The notes beneath the pieces were generated by a model that did no database searches, was not told the DNA's origin, and saw only the letters and a program-made list of their open reading frames with translations. Shown here piece after piece: positions 40,001 to 50,822 of a DNA stretch of 64,000 bases (position 1 is the stretch's first letter; every line of letters starts with the position of its first letter). Location of the stretch: positions 35,210,096 through 35,274,095 of the forward strand of contig NW_019211458.1 of NCBI RefSeq assembly GCF_002443255.2, written 5' to 3'. The stretch comes from Varroa destructor (lineage: Eukaryota > Arthropoda > Arachnida > Mesostigmata > Varroidae). The translations under genes were made by a program, and so were the position numbers.

Positions 40001-43000
40001 CACGTACAGCAGTATGATATGAGTAAGTGGCAGGTGACTCTAGAAGCAACAGGCCAAGTGAAAATTGTCACGCACGACACGCAACAACAGGCTGTATCTT
40101 TAACTAGAGAACTGATTTAGTCAAGCTGAACTCTTCTGTTTTCAAAATGTGTTCCAGGCCATCCAGGTGATGTTTTTTAAATGCTAGAAAAGCAACTAAC
40201 ACTGTTCGACAGGTAGGGGTGATAGGCGCAATAAGAACCCTTATAAGCCATATAGTACTCAAAAAAAAAAAGCTCCTCGTCACCATTTGTCCTGAGACTA
40301 AAGTTGGCTGAGTGACGATAATTACAAAGCAATAATTAGTACGGAAACTTTCACAAAGGAACAAAACTATAGTATGTGGGGGAATCCGAGAAAAAGAGAT
40401 TATATGCGCACGAACGAATGTATATATGGGACTGTAAAGAGCTTTCGAAATGTCCACTTTGAACAACTAATGAGTTTTGGATATTGTTATTGGCCTAATT
40501 TTAAGAAATCTGAAGAGCAACCATATGAAGTGAAGTAAATTACTTCACTGTAGCGTATTTCACAAACACGTTATATTAATATTAATTGAATTGACAGTTG
40601 TCATCGCTATCCGATTATGACTTCATTAAGAAGTAAAAGTAAACATCTAGGTAATAGCTGGATGGGTACACGCTTACTAGGGTCGTTTGTTTAGTGGAGC
40701 CATATATATGATCGTGTCACATACTACAGATATTATTAAACATTTAATTGAAGTAATTAGCCCTAACAACGATTACCACATTATTCAATCAGCCGCTTAG
40801 CTCCCGCTCATTGACGTTCCTATTGTGGCAGAGTACTAGTTAGCAGCGATAAAGGCAAATCTACTGAGTTTAACGCCAACTAGATCCGCGGCTAGGTTTT
40901 GCCGTGTGGTACCGCTAGGGGGCTGGCGGAGCTTCACAAGAGTACGACTACTAATAAGGGCGAACCTGGTACGTCGACGATAATAACATTTATTTTGTTC
41001 TAATTCTCCACACGCCGAGGTAATTAGTCGATCGACTGAATAAATTATTATAACCGACCATCTTTTTACCATTTCAACTATTTACAGATGTCCATGATAA
41101 ATACTCTAAAGGAAACCTCCATAGCGCTCCACTAATTATAAGATACTCTTGAAAATAGCTGAGAGATAGAATCCTTTACATTTTCACTAATCAGCCAACC
41201 GTGTATAGGCGATGCTGGCTTTGAGACGCCATCCGCTACGGCTGTACCTGCATAGCAACGCTAGTTGGAAAACTATTCCATCTTCATAACAAAGGGTTAA
41301 TGATCTAAGATGCCTCGGTCGGCCTATCTTCTATTAGCGTTGTTACGTCGATTCAGTCATCACATTAAAAGTAATTTACATCTATTAATTATAGCGTAAA
41401 AATAACGTAATTAGCGCATGTTACTGCTTCCAGAGGCGGTGGGGGGTGCCATCGTTTCATGCCTTGACGTTCTACCCGCTAATATTCCATTTCCGTTTTC
41501 ACATTAAGCTTTTGCTTGGACCGTTTTCGCATTACTTTGTACATCGAAGGGTGAGATTTTTTCGTGCGGGTGACTACAAGTGAATTGGGCAAGCTTTCGA
41601 ATTGAATAACTTTAGAGCTAGACATCGCTAGCAGGCCAAATTCGGCCAGCAACTAAATACTCTAGGCTTCTACAGACTTTCGAGTAAAAATGGGTCCAAT
41701 TAACACCAGAAGAAGATTTGGAAGAAAAAAACGTCTTAGGGGCCAAACGGATATTCTACATGTAACGCGTTATAGAACTAAAACGCCAATACTGAAGATG
41801 TGGAAATCGAGCGAAGAAGTAGTTGAGTTGACTCCAAGCTACCTGCAAACGCGTGTGATATGTTCCATACGCAATTTTCGGAACTTCAATCAACAAAAAA
41901 CCTACCGGGAGCATTCAGTCGCTATGGACGGGATGCGGCTTAATCTCTACTGCCAGCCGGTAACGCAAGAATGGCATCGTTCTAAAAAGGAATTGAGTTG
42001 GGTCCAGACGAAAGGTAATAATAGTATTTACAAATGACCTAAGAGGCATTTACTACTATAAAATACTCGCCGAAAATAAAGGATTGAATTCAGCCAGCTA
42101 TCTTGAGCTCCTTAAAAGGCTCACTGACCGTTGGCATAGCAATTGAAACCACGCAGTCTACTGACTTGATGACAAGCCCAGACCTCACCGCTATTTCTTA
42201 ATTACTTATTCGATTGAGCAACGTTAACCTCAACCCGCTTATCCTCCCGAGCTAAATCCCTGTTGCTACGGGGCTTTCCGTGCCCTAAAGAGAGCAACTA
42301 GTGGATAAACATGTCCCAGTATAGAGTTACCTCGAGAAGTGATAGGTAGAAAAATTATACGTGAAAACGAGAATGGTAGGTGTATAGCTGTCTAGAAACC
42401 GGCATACGAGTGTAAGGAATACAAGGAAAGAGAGCACCTTTGACACACATTAAAAATCATCGCTCTAGCTAAAATATTTCAAAATTTATTCAATATCAGT
42501 GACCGCCAAATTTGCTTATAACAGCCTAGTATTATGCTTACGTGTGGCTACACATCACTGAATATATTTTGGGCTAAGTACATATATTAATGTACCCGTA
42601 ACGATATTCAGGCCACGCTTTGTTATATGCATGCCTACGTATTGCCAGTTGAATCTACGCGACGCCGCGATTTGGATGTAACTCAACGAACATCTAAATC
42701 TATTCCTTCAGTGAACTTCAGTTTCTGTTTGTCCCTTCCGACTAAAGTTGTCTAATTTATTCCGTTTTTGCTAACTCTATCTTCAATCTAGTTTCCTTTT
42801 GCACGAGTAAATCTCGTATTGTATACTGTGCTAGGTCACTTTGTGCCCGTTACTCTAGGACCGTCTAAGGTCTCCAAAGGAACAGACGTATATTAAGACA
42901 GTGCTTACGGGAAAACTTGTTTGACCGCCTAGCCACTGGTGTTGAGCTCGACAAAAACAAATTCTTTAGTTTATACTACGAAGGATAGGGGGCGTTCACA

Positions 43001-43624
43001 ATGTTAGCGAATATTGTCATATGGATTTTGTCCTGATCACATTCTCCACGAGCTTTGCACAGGTCACTAAATAATGACCGGCCCTTGATGGCAGGATCCC
43101 TATAATTTCTGGAGTCTTTTTATTGCCCAGTTGAAAAACCAAAAACCAGAATTGACCTCCTCGTCCGTTGTAGATGCCCAAACATGTTCTAGCGAATTGA
43201 ACGATGGAACGCTGTTCCCGTCTTTGATCGTTCGTTCGGCGATTCGCCGTATCACTATGGGGAAAAGGGCAGCCGGAGTCAAGAGACGTTGTTCCATCAG
43301 ATAGTTCATCAGGCTACTACGGCGCGGCAAAACATTTCGGACAACGGCCGTTCACCGTAACTATTCTACTGAAGTATTTTTCAGTTTCCCCTTCATGCGC
43401 GTTGTCGACCTCTAATATGATTACGACCCGAAACGATCTTCTGTCACCGAAATCATATTTAGGTAAAGCTATTCCGAATGTTTTGCCAGATCAATCTTGA
43501 TTAATTGAAAAAATCAACCACGTATCACTTTCACAGTTGGCTATACTGCATTTGGGGAAATGACTGCGTCTGGAGTAGTGGCGTTTACCTCGATACATAA
43601 CATTCAAATAAATGACTATAACAT

Positions 43625-43649
43625 TATATATATATATATATATATATAT
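43625..43649. repeat. (TA)n microsatellite
   Basis: A perfect TA tract of 25 nt in AT-rich DNA. Confidence 0.95.
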
Positions 43650-44999
43650 CATGAGAATTGTTTAATGAAAAATAACTTGACTATTCAAATCATATATGTT
43701 TCAAAACCAATCGGCCTTAGAATAAGTTATAGCAAATCAATGCAGTAGAACGCATCAAACATCAAGATCTCCTTTTAAATTCTTCCTTTCCACGATTAAA
43801 CTAGCAAGCGCATTGTCCTTCTCAGGCTCATACATAGAAAACGAAAAAATGACAGCACCCTCCGTATGACCTGCTCTGTTGAAGAAGCGTTCATTTAGCT
43901 ATTCTAACTAGCTTCATCGAAGAGAAGTTATCAACGCCATGTTATTGCCTCATAACTAAACGTTGGGAATCTTAAGCTGTGAATTTTAACTTAGTACTGA
44001 CCCTATCCAACAGATACGCTGAGAACGGGTTACATTATTCAGTTACCGACAGGCTGTTTGTTGGGAAAATGAACGAGTGAATGAGTGTGGGTATGACCGG
44101 GGGACCGATCAATATTGGAGGAAGGATCACTCCACTATGGCAAAGTCATATTTTCTAATTAATCAATTAGGTTTAAAATGAAATCTTCTAAACTAGTGAG
44201 TCGGTAATTTTCACCCCCCTGTTGTTACTAAATTCCAGCTTTATTTAGGCTATCTGTCCACCTCTAAGTGAGTTATATTCTTGACCGAATCAAGAGTCAA
44301 GTAGCAGCGGGAATGTGCGAATTAGTACGATCGTAGGTTTTGCCACACCAGCACGATTCGATATCCTTGAAATACACGCTTCATGTAAATCAAGACTGAC
44401 TATATCTGAAATCTGTACATGATCGGGACGGAGAAAGGTCCGGGTCACTGTATCGCTCCCGACTAGATCTGGTGATATTCCCGTTTGTTAATCTCAGAAC
44501 ACAGCAGGTGCCGACACCATAGTTCCTGCCAAAGTCATGAGACGCTTGTACGGTTCTCTACCACTACAGCGCTAGCATATTCCGTCACGTTAAACGATCT
44601 TTGGTAGTAGGCATACTCTTGATTATTATTTGCTATTAGCAACTGGTACCCCACTAACAAAGCAGCGCTTTTAAGCCGGAAACGACCACTGTGCCGTGGA
44701 AGAAGTTCTCTTAAGATCGGATCTATAATGTTACTGTAAGCGCATACTATGGCCTTTAGAAACGGTTGCAATCATAACGCTGACAGCATCGCATCTTAAA
44801 CCCAACTCGTGCGCCGTTCGCATGTAGTATTTATTCATACGTAATGTGGAAGCACTTTGTACTTGCTTACTTTATTCTGTTCGCGTGTACTATTTAGTGC
44901 TAGTATTATATATGTATGAGGATGCTACGTGAGTGCGTGTTAAAACCACAGAAAGTATGCAGTACCGTGCACTTTCTTTACAGCGTCGTTCAACGGAAA

Positions 45000-45670
45000 A
45001 GGACACCATAACGCGCCAGCCAAAATGTAGCTGGAGTGCGATGCGCGATGCCGCCGCCGTCGTCGTCGACGCTGAACATGGTGTTAGTTAACTGGAGTGT
45101 TCGGTAGTTCGATCAACGATAGATATATAGCGGATCATTAGAAACACGTCAGAGTGTATCATTGCCGACGAATATGAGACGACGTGCAAGAGATCACGCC
45201 CAGCCATTGGCGATAGTCCGGAGCGGTCAGTTGACATCAACCGGGGCCAGCGCGCTAACGGTACCCAGACGTGCCGTGATTTCGCTTTGCTAACCAGTAC
45301 GATAAGTCAATAGGTGGCGTGGTGGGTTGGCCGTAGTGTGATGCAGCGACACTGCTGGTCGGCGGCGGCGTCGTCGTCACTACCACCAATACGTCTTGTC
45401 TACATTGCCATATCCTTTTTTGGTCAGTAATCCCCTCGCGCGGCGGCAGTACGCCAGCCGCAGGTGTTAGTCAGACGAGCATCGGTGCACACAGAACACT
45501 GCCGCGGTGCTCGCTGATGGCGGCAGACACCGGCCACCAGAGTGGTCTGTTAGGCAAGTGCTTATAAGCCAAAGTGAATGCTCGCCCGGTCGCTTGGCAG
45601 TCAGTCATCCGTTCTTTCGTCGGTCCGTCATGGGGGTAGACAAACATCGTTGGGCATCAAAAGGCAACGA
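45000..45670 (+). promoter_or_regulatory. GC-richer island with TATA box and initiator repeats
   Basis: Contains (CCG)/(GTC) runs near 45050 and 45360. TTATAAG at 45562-45568 is followed at 36-40 nt by GGCAGTCAGTCA (45596-45607), which carries two initiator-like CAGT cores; the spacing is slightly long. A downstream ATG at 45630 opens only a 15-codon frame. It could be a distal promoter with a non-coding first exon, for the ImpL2-like gene or for an unseen gene. Confidence 0.27.
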
Positions 45671-46442
45671 GCACTAGAACAAAACATGGCGACGAACGAC
45701 AGCGACGGCTAAGTCGCTGCGGCAGCAATGCCAGAGGAAAACACGATCAACTAATAAGAACTCGTCTGTGCACCAAGCCCCCTTCACGGAGTAGCGTCCT
45801 GTTTTCGGTGGCACCTGATTCGCGTCACGTGGTCGAATCCGATAACGACAAGGAAATATATTGTCTATGCCCATGTTTCCTTGTGGTGATATAGCAGTCG
45901 CAATGATGCCGCTTCTCCGAGTGATTGTATTTGTCTACGCAAAGAGCATTGCGTACATGCGATGCTGTACTTTGCTATGCGCTAGTTGAGTCCAAGCGTA
46001 TGATGAAATGTTTCGTCACATCAGCTGAAAGGGCAGGCGATCTTTGGATGAGCTGATATCTTCGCGATATCTGCTACCATTATAATAACTATTGCTACAA
46101 GCGATCATACTACGAGCTAAGTACTACAAGTGAAACCAACGGTCAAGAAGAAAAAGTGCGCTGATCTTCACCTCAATCAAGCTAAAACAGGGAAAGAGGC
46201 CTCTCAAATAGAATCGATTCTTTTAAATGACGGACATCCTCATCACACGGAGCAGCTGAGATGCGTGAACGTTATTTGGGGATGATGTAAATTTGAGCAA
46301 GCCTTATTGTTATTATTTTATGGCTACTGGGATATTTGGGATCTAACTGTACGACGTACACATGCACATGCACAAATAAATAGACAGTCCTTTTTTTATG
46401 GTGTTTATGCAGATGTTCATGACGCACCGTAAGGTGTGCATG

Positions 46443-46445
<3 letters not shown>

Positions 46446-46493
<48 letters not shown>
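46446..46493. repeat. (AT)24 microsatellite
   Basis: A perfect AT dinucleotide tract of 48 nt, the longest AT repeat in the window. A minus-strand ORF through it reads as alternating Tyr/Ile and is an artefact of the repeat. Confidence 0.97.
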
Positions 46494-46495
<2 letters not shown>

Positions 46496-47703
46496 CTATA
46501 AACCGCAAAATAATAGCTATTCTTCCAAATGACAAGAAATAATCTGCTCGTTTTAAACACACCTATTATCTAACGCCTATCGTCCGATCATTTTGTTTTA
46601 CGAATATGGGTTGCTCTTCTTTGATCTCATTATGCAGAAGGATAACAAAAAGGGGAAGGAGACCTAATCTATCGGACAGTTTTAATAGATTCAGGGCTTC
46701 TTTTACGAAACGGTTTTAAAGGTCTATGTGCAGCAAACACATGGACTGATGCAATCCACCAATGAATATGTCACTGGTGGAATGTTTGACCTGTAGGGCA
46801 TGCATGGGCCGCGCGCAGGACAACCACTAAGTTCCATCTTCGTTCGGGTCTGCGCGCTAATCCCGGGTCGTTATGCCTATGACGTTCTTTTAGCACGACG
46901 CGCCATTGTCTATTCGTAGTGAGAAGGTAGAAGTAACTTGTTATAGCTACCGTATCTGATGTCCGTTGTCTGACGTCACCAACTAGGGGGATATACCGTT
47001 CAGAGGGTTTCGCACAACGGAGATCTACAGAGATTCGCTAGCTTTTGGGGGCCAATGGAGAGGGCACGCTTGAATCCATGACAGCCGCTCACACGAGGCC
47101 ATGAACGGCCAACGGTAAGATGCTGCTGTTACCGTTGTTATTACTGTCGTGACCGTGATGATAGTGATCTTCTCTATCCAATTGGTCTCCGTGCACGTTC
47201 CTGTAACAAACAGCGCGCCATTAGTAATCAGCCGTTCTTAAGTAGATAGCACATGGTCGCTCAAGAAGTCTCTTGAATGAACACGTTCCTATCATTAGAG
47301 CTAACCAATCCGCGCTCGAGGTAACTGGCACTACTTCTCATGTTTTTTTGAAAAACTGCAAAATTCAAAGTTAGCATTTCACGAAAGAGTAAATACAAGG
47401 TAGCGGATTATTAATACCTTAAAACAAGAAACGTTTAAACGGCAATTCCAAACGGTTAGGATTGCAGTAGCGACCCATTGTTTACACAGCTTAATTTTTC
47501 CTATTGTTTTCATAGAACCGAAACTTGTCATTATGAATGCGGCTAAAAACTTGGCCACAGGCCTCTTTCAAGCTGGAAAGTCTCCAATTGATAGGTAATT
47601 TTTTTTTGCAACAACTTCCTAATTGTATGTAGCAACAATCAGCTTCTAATTGAATCAAGTTCCCATTAGATCAGAGGCATATATTATCTAAAGGAGATCA
47701 TAC

Positions 47704-48292
47704 TTGAAATTCCCCCTAGCGATGCTCCACATGCGCGAATCTGCTCTAAATAGCGGGCAAAATATTAACCCGAGCATTGCCTTGAAGAGATACAAAAAAG
47801 GCTACAACAGCCCTATCGTAGCCGCACAAAACTACTATGCAGCACATTATCTTGGGGCCGCCGTCGTCTGGGAAGCCAACGCACAATTCTTCGAGCGCGT
47901 TACAATGGTCGCCATGACCATACGCCCGGTGCTAGCCAAAAATTCCAGCATAGGTTGATAGTTATCCTGGCGTATGGTTAGCATGACGGTTCATAGATTT
48001 GTGGGAAAAAAACCCAAATAAGTCCAGGAAACCCATCACAACTAGATCTTTTAGTGGGGGGCGAGTCCTTGATGCTGTACCGAAGAGCGGATTCCTTAGA
48101 CTTGTTCACACAATAGGAATAGTCAAACGGGTTATAAAATTCATAAGAAATACTTTACAGCTAAGTTTGCTAGACTTTCTCTCGGGCACACAGCCTGCCA
48201 GAAAGGGCACCAACCCTCAGAAGAAGTTCCTCTACTTGACATCTTTGTATCTGATAAAACGATCGAACTCGGAGAATATTATAGAACCCTGA
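47704..48292 (+). other. Two adjacent open frames, possible decayed ORF
   Basis: Frames 47704-47958 and 47999-48292 lie 40 nt apart and in different frames on the same strand, as after a frameshift in an old coding sequence. The first includes P-I-V-A-A-Q-N-Y-Y-A-A-H-Y-L-G; the second is Lys/Arg/Leu-rich. I recognise no domain. Confidence 0.15.
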
Positions 48293-48829
48293 CATAAGGT
48301 CCCAAAGACGAATTCAGATATTAAAATGTAAAGGTCTCTGTCTCATCACAATAATGTTTCCGCTCTCCAAGTGGTAATTGCCTTTGCTCAAGTCGGAGGT
48401 ATTAAACTCCGGAATCATTGATCATTTCTCATTAACTCGGGACGCAAGTTCCGATTATTAGTTCTTCGACGAGAATGATCACGCGTTTCAAAGTAGATCA
48501 TCGCTCGCACAACTGATCCCTGAGGGACGCTGTCGGTCAGAATTCTAGTCAAAAAAGAAACTGTCTATTTGAAAGGGATGGGCCGCGCCTGTGTATATTC
48601 GGCCTGTTGGATCAGGCGTGCTCAAACCAGATTACACTAGAGAAGAAGTGATCGAGATGCTTTCCCCAGAGAACAGTTTTTTTCCACTCTAGAAGCTTCC
48701 TTTTGAACCATCCAACGTTCCCGCGTTCTTCTCTCGATCGATTACCGGCACACGGCTGTTACCAGTCAAAGCCGACAGCCTAGAGAAAGTATAAGCGTTC
48801 AGCTGGATATGCTGCTATATCTGTGTATA

Positions 48830-49230
48830 TGTATGTCTAAGCGCGTCGTGCCAGCAGCCACGGCATCAGTACCTACTGTAGAAGCAGCAGTAGTACTGGC
48901 GTAGTACTTCTTTTAAGGCACTAGCATCAATAGCAGTAGGCGTAGCAACAGTTAGCAATGGATTTTTCTCCTCTCCCCGAAGAGAGCGGGGCGGCTAGAG
49001 TGGGCGAGTGAGGGCAGCACTGGCGGCGATGGCAATCATGATGGTGGCTTTCGTTTGCTCCTACACCCGCCGCTATTGCTACTACCGTCGTCCCGTTGTT
49101 GGCGTTGTCATAGTTGTTGTTGTTGATTGCCGTTCGGTCTCCTCCATTGCTGCTGGTGTTGATAGTGGCTATGGTTTGTGGCGTCTGCCTTGCTGGCGAG
49201 CTGCGGGTCGCGCGGTTCGGCCCGGTTCAG
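48830..49230. other. Low-complexity GC-richer flank of the repeat block
   Basis: Trinucleotide-like CAG/GTA and GTT/GCT stretches just before the tetranucleotide repeats. The open frames here are compositional. Confidence 0.35.
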
Positions 49231-49232
49231 CC

Positions 49233-49254
49233 CAGGCAGGCAGGCAGGCAGGCA
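49233..49254. repeat. (CAGG)n tetranucleotide repeat
   Basis: About five CAGG units at the start of the composite repeat block upstream of the ImpL2-like gene. Confidence 0.93.
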
Positions 49255-49379
49255 CCAAAGAGAGAAAGAAAAGGAGAGAGTAAAGGAAAGAAAAGGGGGG
49301 ATGGGTCACGCGCGGAGAGGAGAAAGCCGACTCGAAGAAACGACGCGGCAGTAAACGGCCTGTGCGTCGCTCGGTGTGC

Positions 49380-49464
49380 TTGTCCGTCCGTCCGTCCGTC
49401 CGCCCATCCGTCCGTACGTCCGTCCGTCCGTCCATCCATCTGTCTGTCCGTCTGTCTGTCTGTC
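49380..49464. repeat. (CCGT)n / (CTGT)n tetranucleotide repeat
   Basis: Tandem TCCG units with a few CCAT variants, passing into CTGT/CTGTC units. Confidence 0.95.
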
Positions 49465-49468
49465 AGCA

Positions 49469-49514
<46 letters not shown>

Positions 49515-49521
49515 TGAGTGT

Positions 49522-49562
<41 letters not shown>

Positions 49563-49611
49563 TGTCGGTGTGTGTGTGCGCGTGTGTTAGTGAGTGTGTC
49601 TGTGTGTGCAT
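49469..49611. repeat. (TG)n long imperfect dinucleotide repeat
   Basis: About 140 nt of TG with scattered TGAG and TGTC interruptions. The Val/Cys/Ser-rich long ORF across it is the repeat read in frame, not a gene. Confidence 0.96.
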
Positions 49612-49623
49612 GCGTGTCTGTTT

Positions 49624-49648
49624 GAGAGAGAGAGAGAGAGAGAGAGAG
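49624..49648. repeat. (GA)12 microsatellite
   Basis: A perfect GA tract ending 9 nt before the candidate TATA box at 49657. Such GA tracts are GAGA-factor-type sites in arthropod promoters; that role is an inference here. Confidence 0.95.
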
Positions 49649-49649
49649 T

Positions 49650-49700
49650 CAGCGCGTTATATGAGCGACCTGTCGGCGCAGCGTGGGTCAGTTCAGTAGT
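49650..49700 (+). promoter_or_regulatory. Candidate TATA/initiator promoter upstream of the ImpL2-like gene
   Basis: TTATAT at 49657-49662 is followed by the arthropod initiator TCAGT at 49688-49692, with A(+1) at 49690. This is about 33 nt from the first T of the TATA and close to normal spacing; a second TCAGT lies at 49693-49697. The pair sits directly after the (TG)n/(GA)n block and about 0.9 kb before the start codon. A 5' UTR intron ending near 50585 would fit. This is a motif-level inference only. Confidence 0.3.
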
Positions 49701-49967
49701 GTTGTTAAGGGTCGCTGGATGTGTTTACACGCTTCCGAGCTCGCTGCTTGACTTGGACATGCTCCCTCTCGAGCCCGCCGACTTCCATCTTTCGACAGGC
49801 AAACAACTCTCAAACGCAAAGGACGTCTCTGTGTTAATATCGACGATTACTTCAGTACTATCAACGTGTAGAAACGGCGCCAACACTCACCAGGACGACG
49901 CAGTCAGCGCTCTGTCATACGGACTTGCATGACAGTAATTTACGCTAGGGAACTTTTTCCAATTCTA

Positions 49968-49986
49968 GTGTGTGTGTGTGTGTGTG
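49968..49986. repeat. (TG)n microsatellite
   Basis: A perfect TG tract of 19 nt between the candidate promoter and the first coding exon. Confidence 0.95.
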
Positions 49987-50602
49987 CAACCTCGTGCCAC
50001 CTTTACAACAAGAACAACAGCTATATATAGCTACAGCGGCTATATTATTAAGCTTCAAGTAATTTGTGTGTTTGAAACCAGTTAAGTAACAAGCAATTAT
50101 TATAGAACGACAAGTTAGAAATAATAGTAATCTTAGCAAGACAGAGTCGCAAGATAGCGAGGCGGTTGTGCTACATTGTATCCGCTGAACCGCAGTGTTT
50201 CGGAGGAGCAAGCTCAAGAAGCCCCGGATGCAACGTACAAATGGTTGTTTACTTGTACAAGAACAGACGTGTACGACCACTGAATCAGTGTAAGGCTTAT
50301 CGTTATCAGTCGTTAACATAGCTGCTTTAGTGAGCAATTGTATCAGCGACGAAGAACCACTTTCATCGTGAAAGACAGAAATCAACGCATTACCTTTACC
50401 ATTCTGTAGCAGAAGTTGGACTGAGATAAATCGCCGTCGCCGACGATGTCCATTCATATATCTTCGGTTGTCGTAGTTTCTCTCGTTGCCGTCTTGTGAT
50501 TATTGAACGCTTAGTACCGCAAGCGTGCGCCTACGTGAGTCAAATAGTACTCACTTCGACTATATTCCGCTCTGGTGATTCTCAGTGGTCCGGCACCAAG
50601 TT

Positions 50603-50822
50603 ATGAACCGTGGGTCGTGTATATTCGGTCGTAGTTCGCTCCTCCTCCCGGCACTGCTGGCAGTCCTACTAGGCCTGGTGGTCCTATGCCAATCTGCAGG
50701 AGCCTATGTGCTGCCACGTCGTGGAGCAGTATCCGGTCGCGAGCAGAACGTCGACGGTGTGGACGCCGGCGCAGGACCCTATTTCAGCAGACACCTGCGC
50801 TCGCGAATTCATCGCAATGGCC
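50603..50822 (+). CDS. ImpL2: ImpL2-like coding exon 1 (signal peptide, basic linker)
   Basis: Encodes residues 1-73 plus the first base of Arg74. It opens with a signal peptide and ends at the strong donor GTAAGT (50823-50828). Reading through the donor would hit TAA two codons later, so the exon must be spliced. An acceptor-like ctcag at 50581-50585 suggests that a separate upstream 5' UTR exon is spliced on here. Confidence 0.85.

Larger units (their letters stand above)
36336..44999. other. AT-rich non-coding stretch
   Basis: Contains the A run at 37.02 kb and the TA repeat at 43.63 kb. A 115-codon ATG frame at 41690-42037 (basic, Arg/Lys/Thr-rich) and minus-strand frames at 39.6-40.0 and 43.1-43.3 kb have no recognisable domain. 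Confidence 0.45.
45671..48829. other. Non-coding stretch between island and repeat block
   Basis: Contains (AT)24. At 47101 an ATG with a fair context is followed 14 nt later by a GTAAGA donor and preceded by CCAAT at 47053-47057, which could be a tiny first exon. The support is weak. Confidence 0.4.

Noticed and set aside
41690..42037. A 115-codon ATG open frame
   Set aside because: No signal peptide, domain, promoter or splice signal that I recognise; the length is within chance for 64 kb of six-frame sequence.
45836..45850. A B-box-like ggtcgaatccg
   Set aside because: One base short of consensus and without a matching A box upstream.
49114..49590. A 158-codon plus-strand open frame, the second longest in the window
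   Set aside because: Its second half is the CCGT and TG repeats read in frame (Pro/Ser/Val, then Cys/Val), and the antisense frames are equally open. This is repeat composition, not a gene.
49945..50457. A 170-codon minus-strand open frame just upstream of the ImpL2-like exon 1
   Set aside because: It begins or ends in low complexity (a His/Thr repeat from the TG tract), has no recognisable domain or splice support, and lies in the likely 5' leader of the plus-strand gene.
50585..50602. A GTG start 18 nt upstream of the chosen ATG
   Set aside because: GTG is not a normal eukaryotic start, and its first base coincides with the AG of a probable acceptor. The signal peptide begins naturally at the ATG at 50603.
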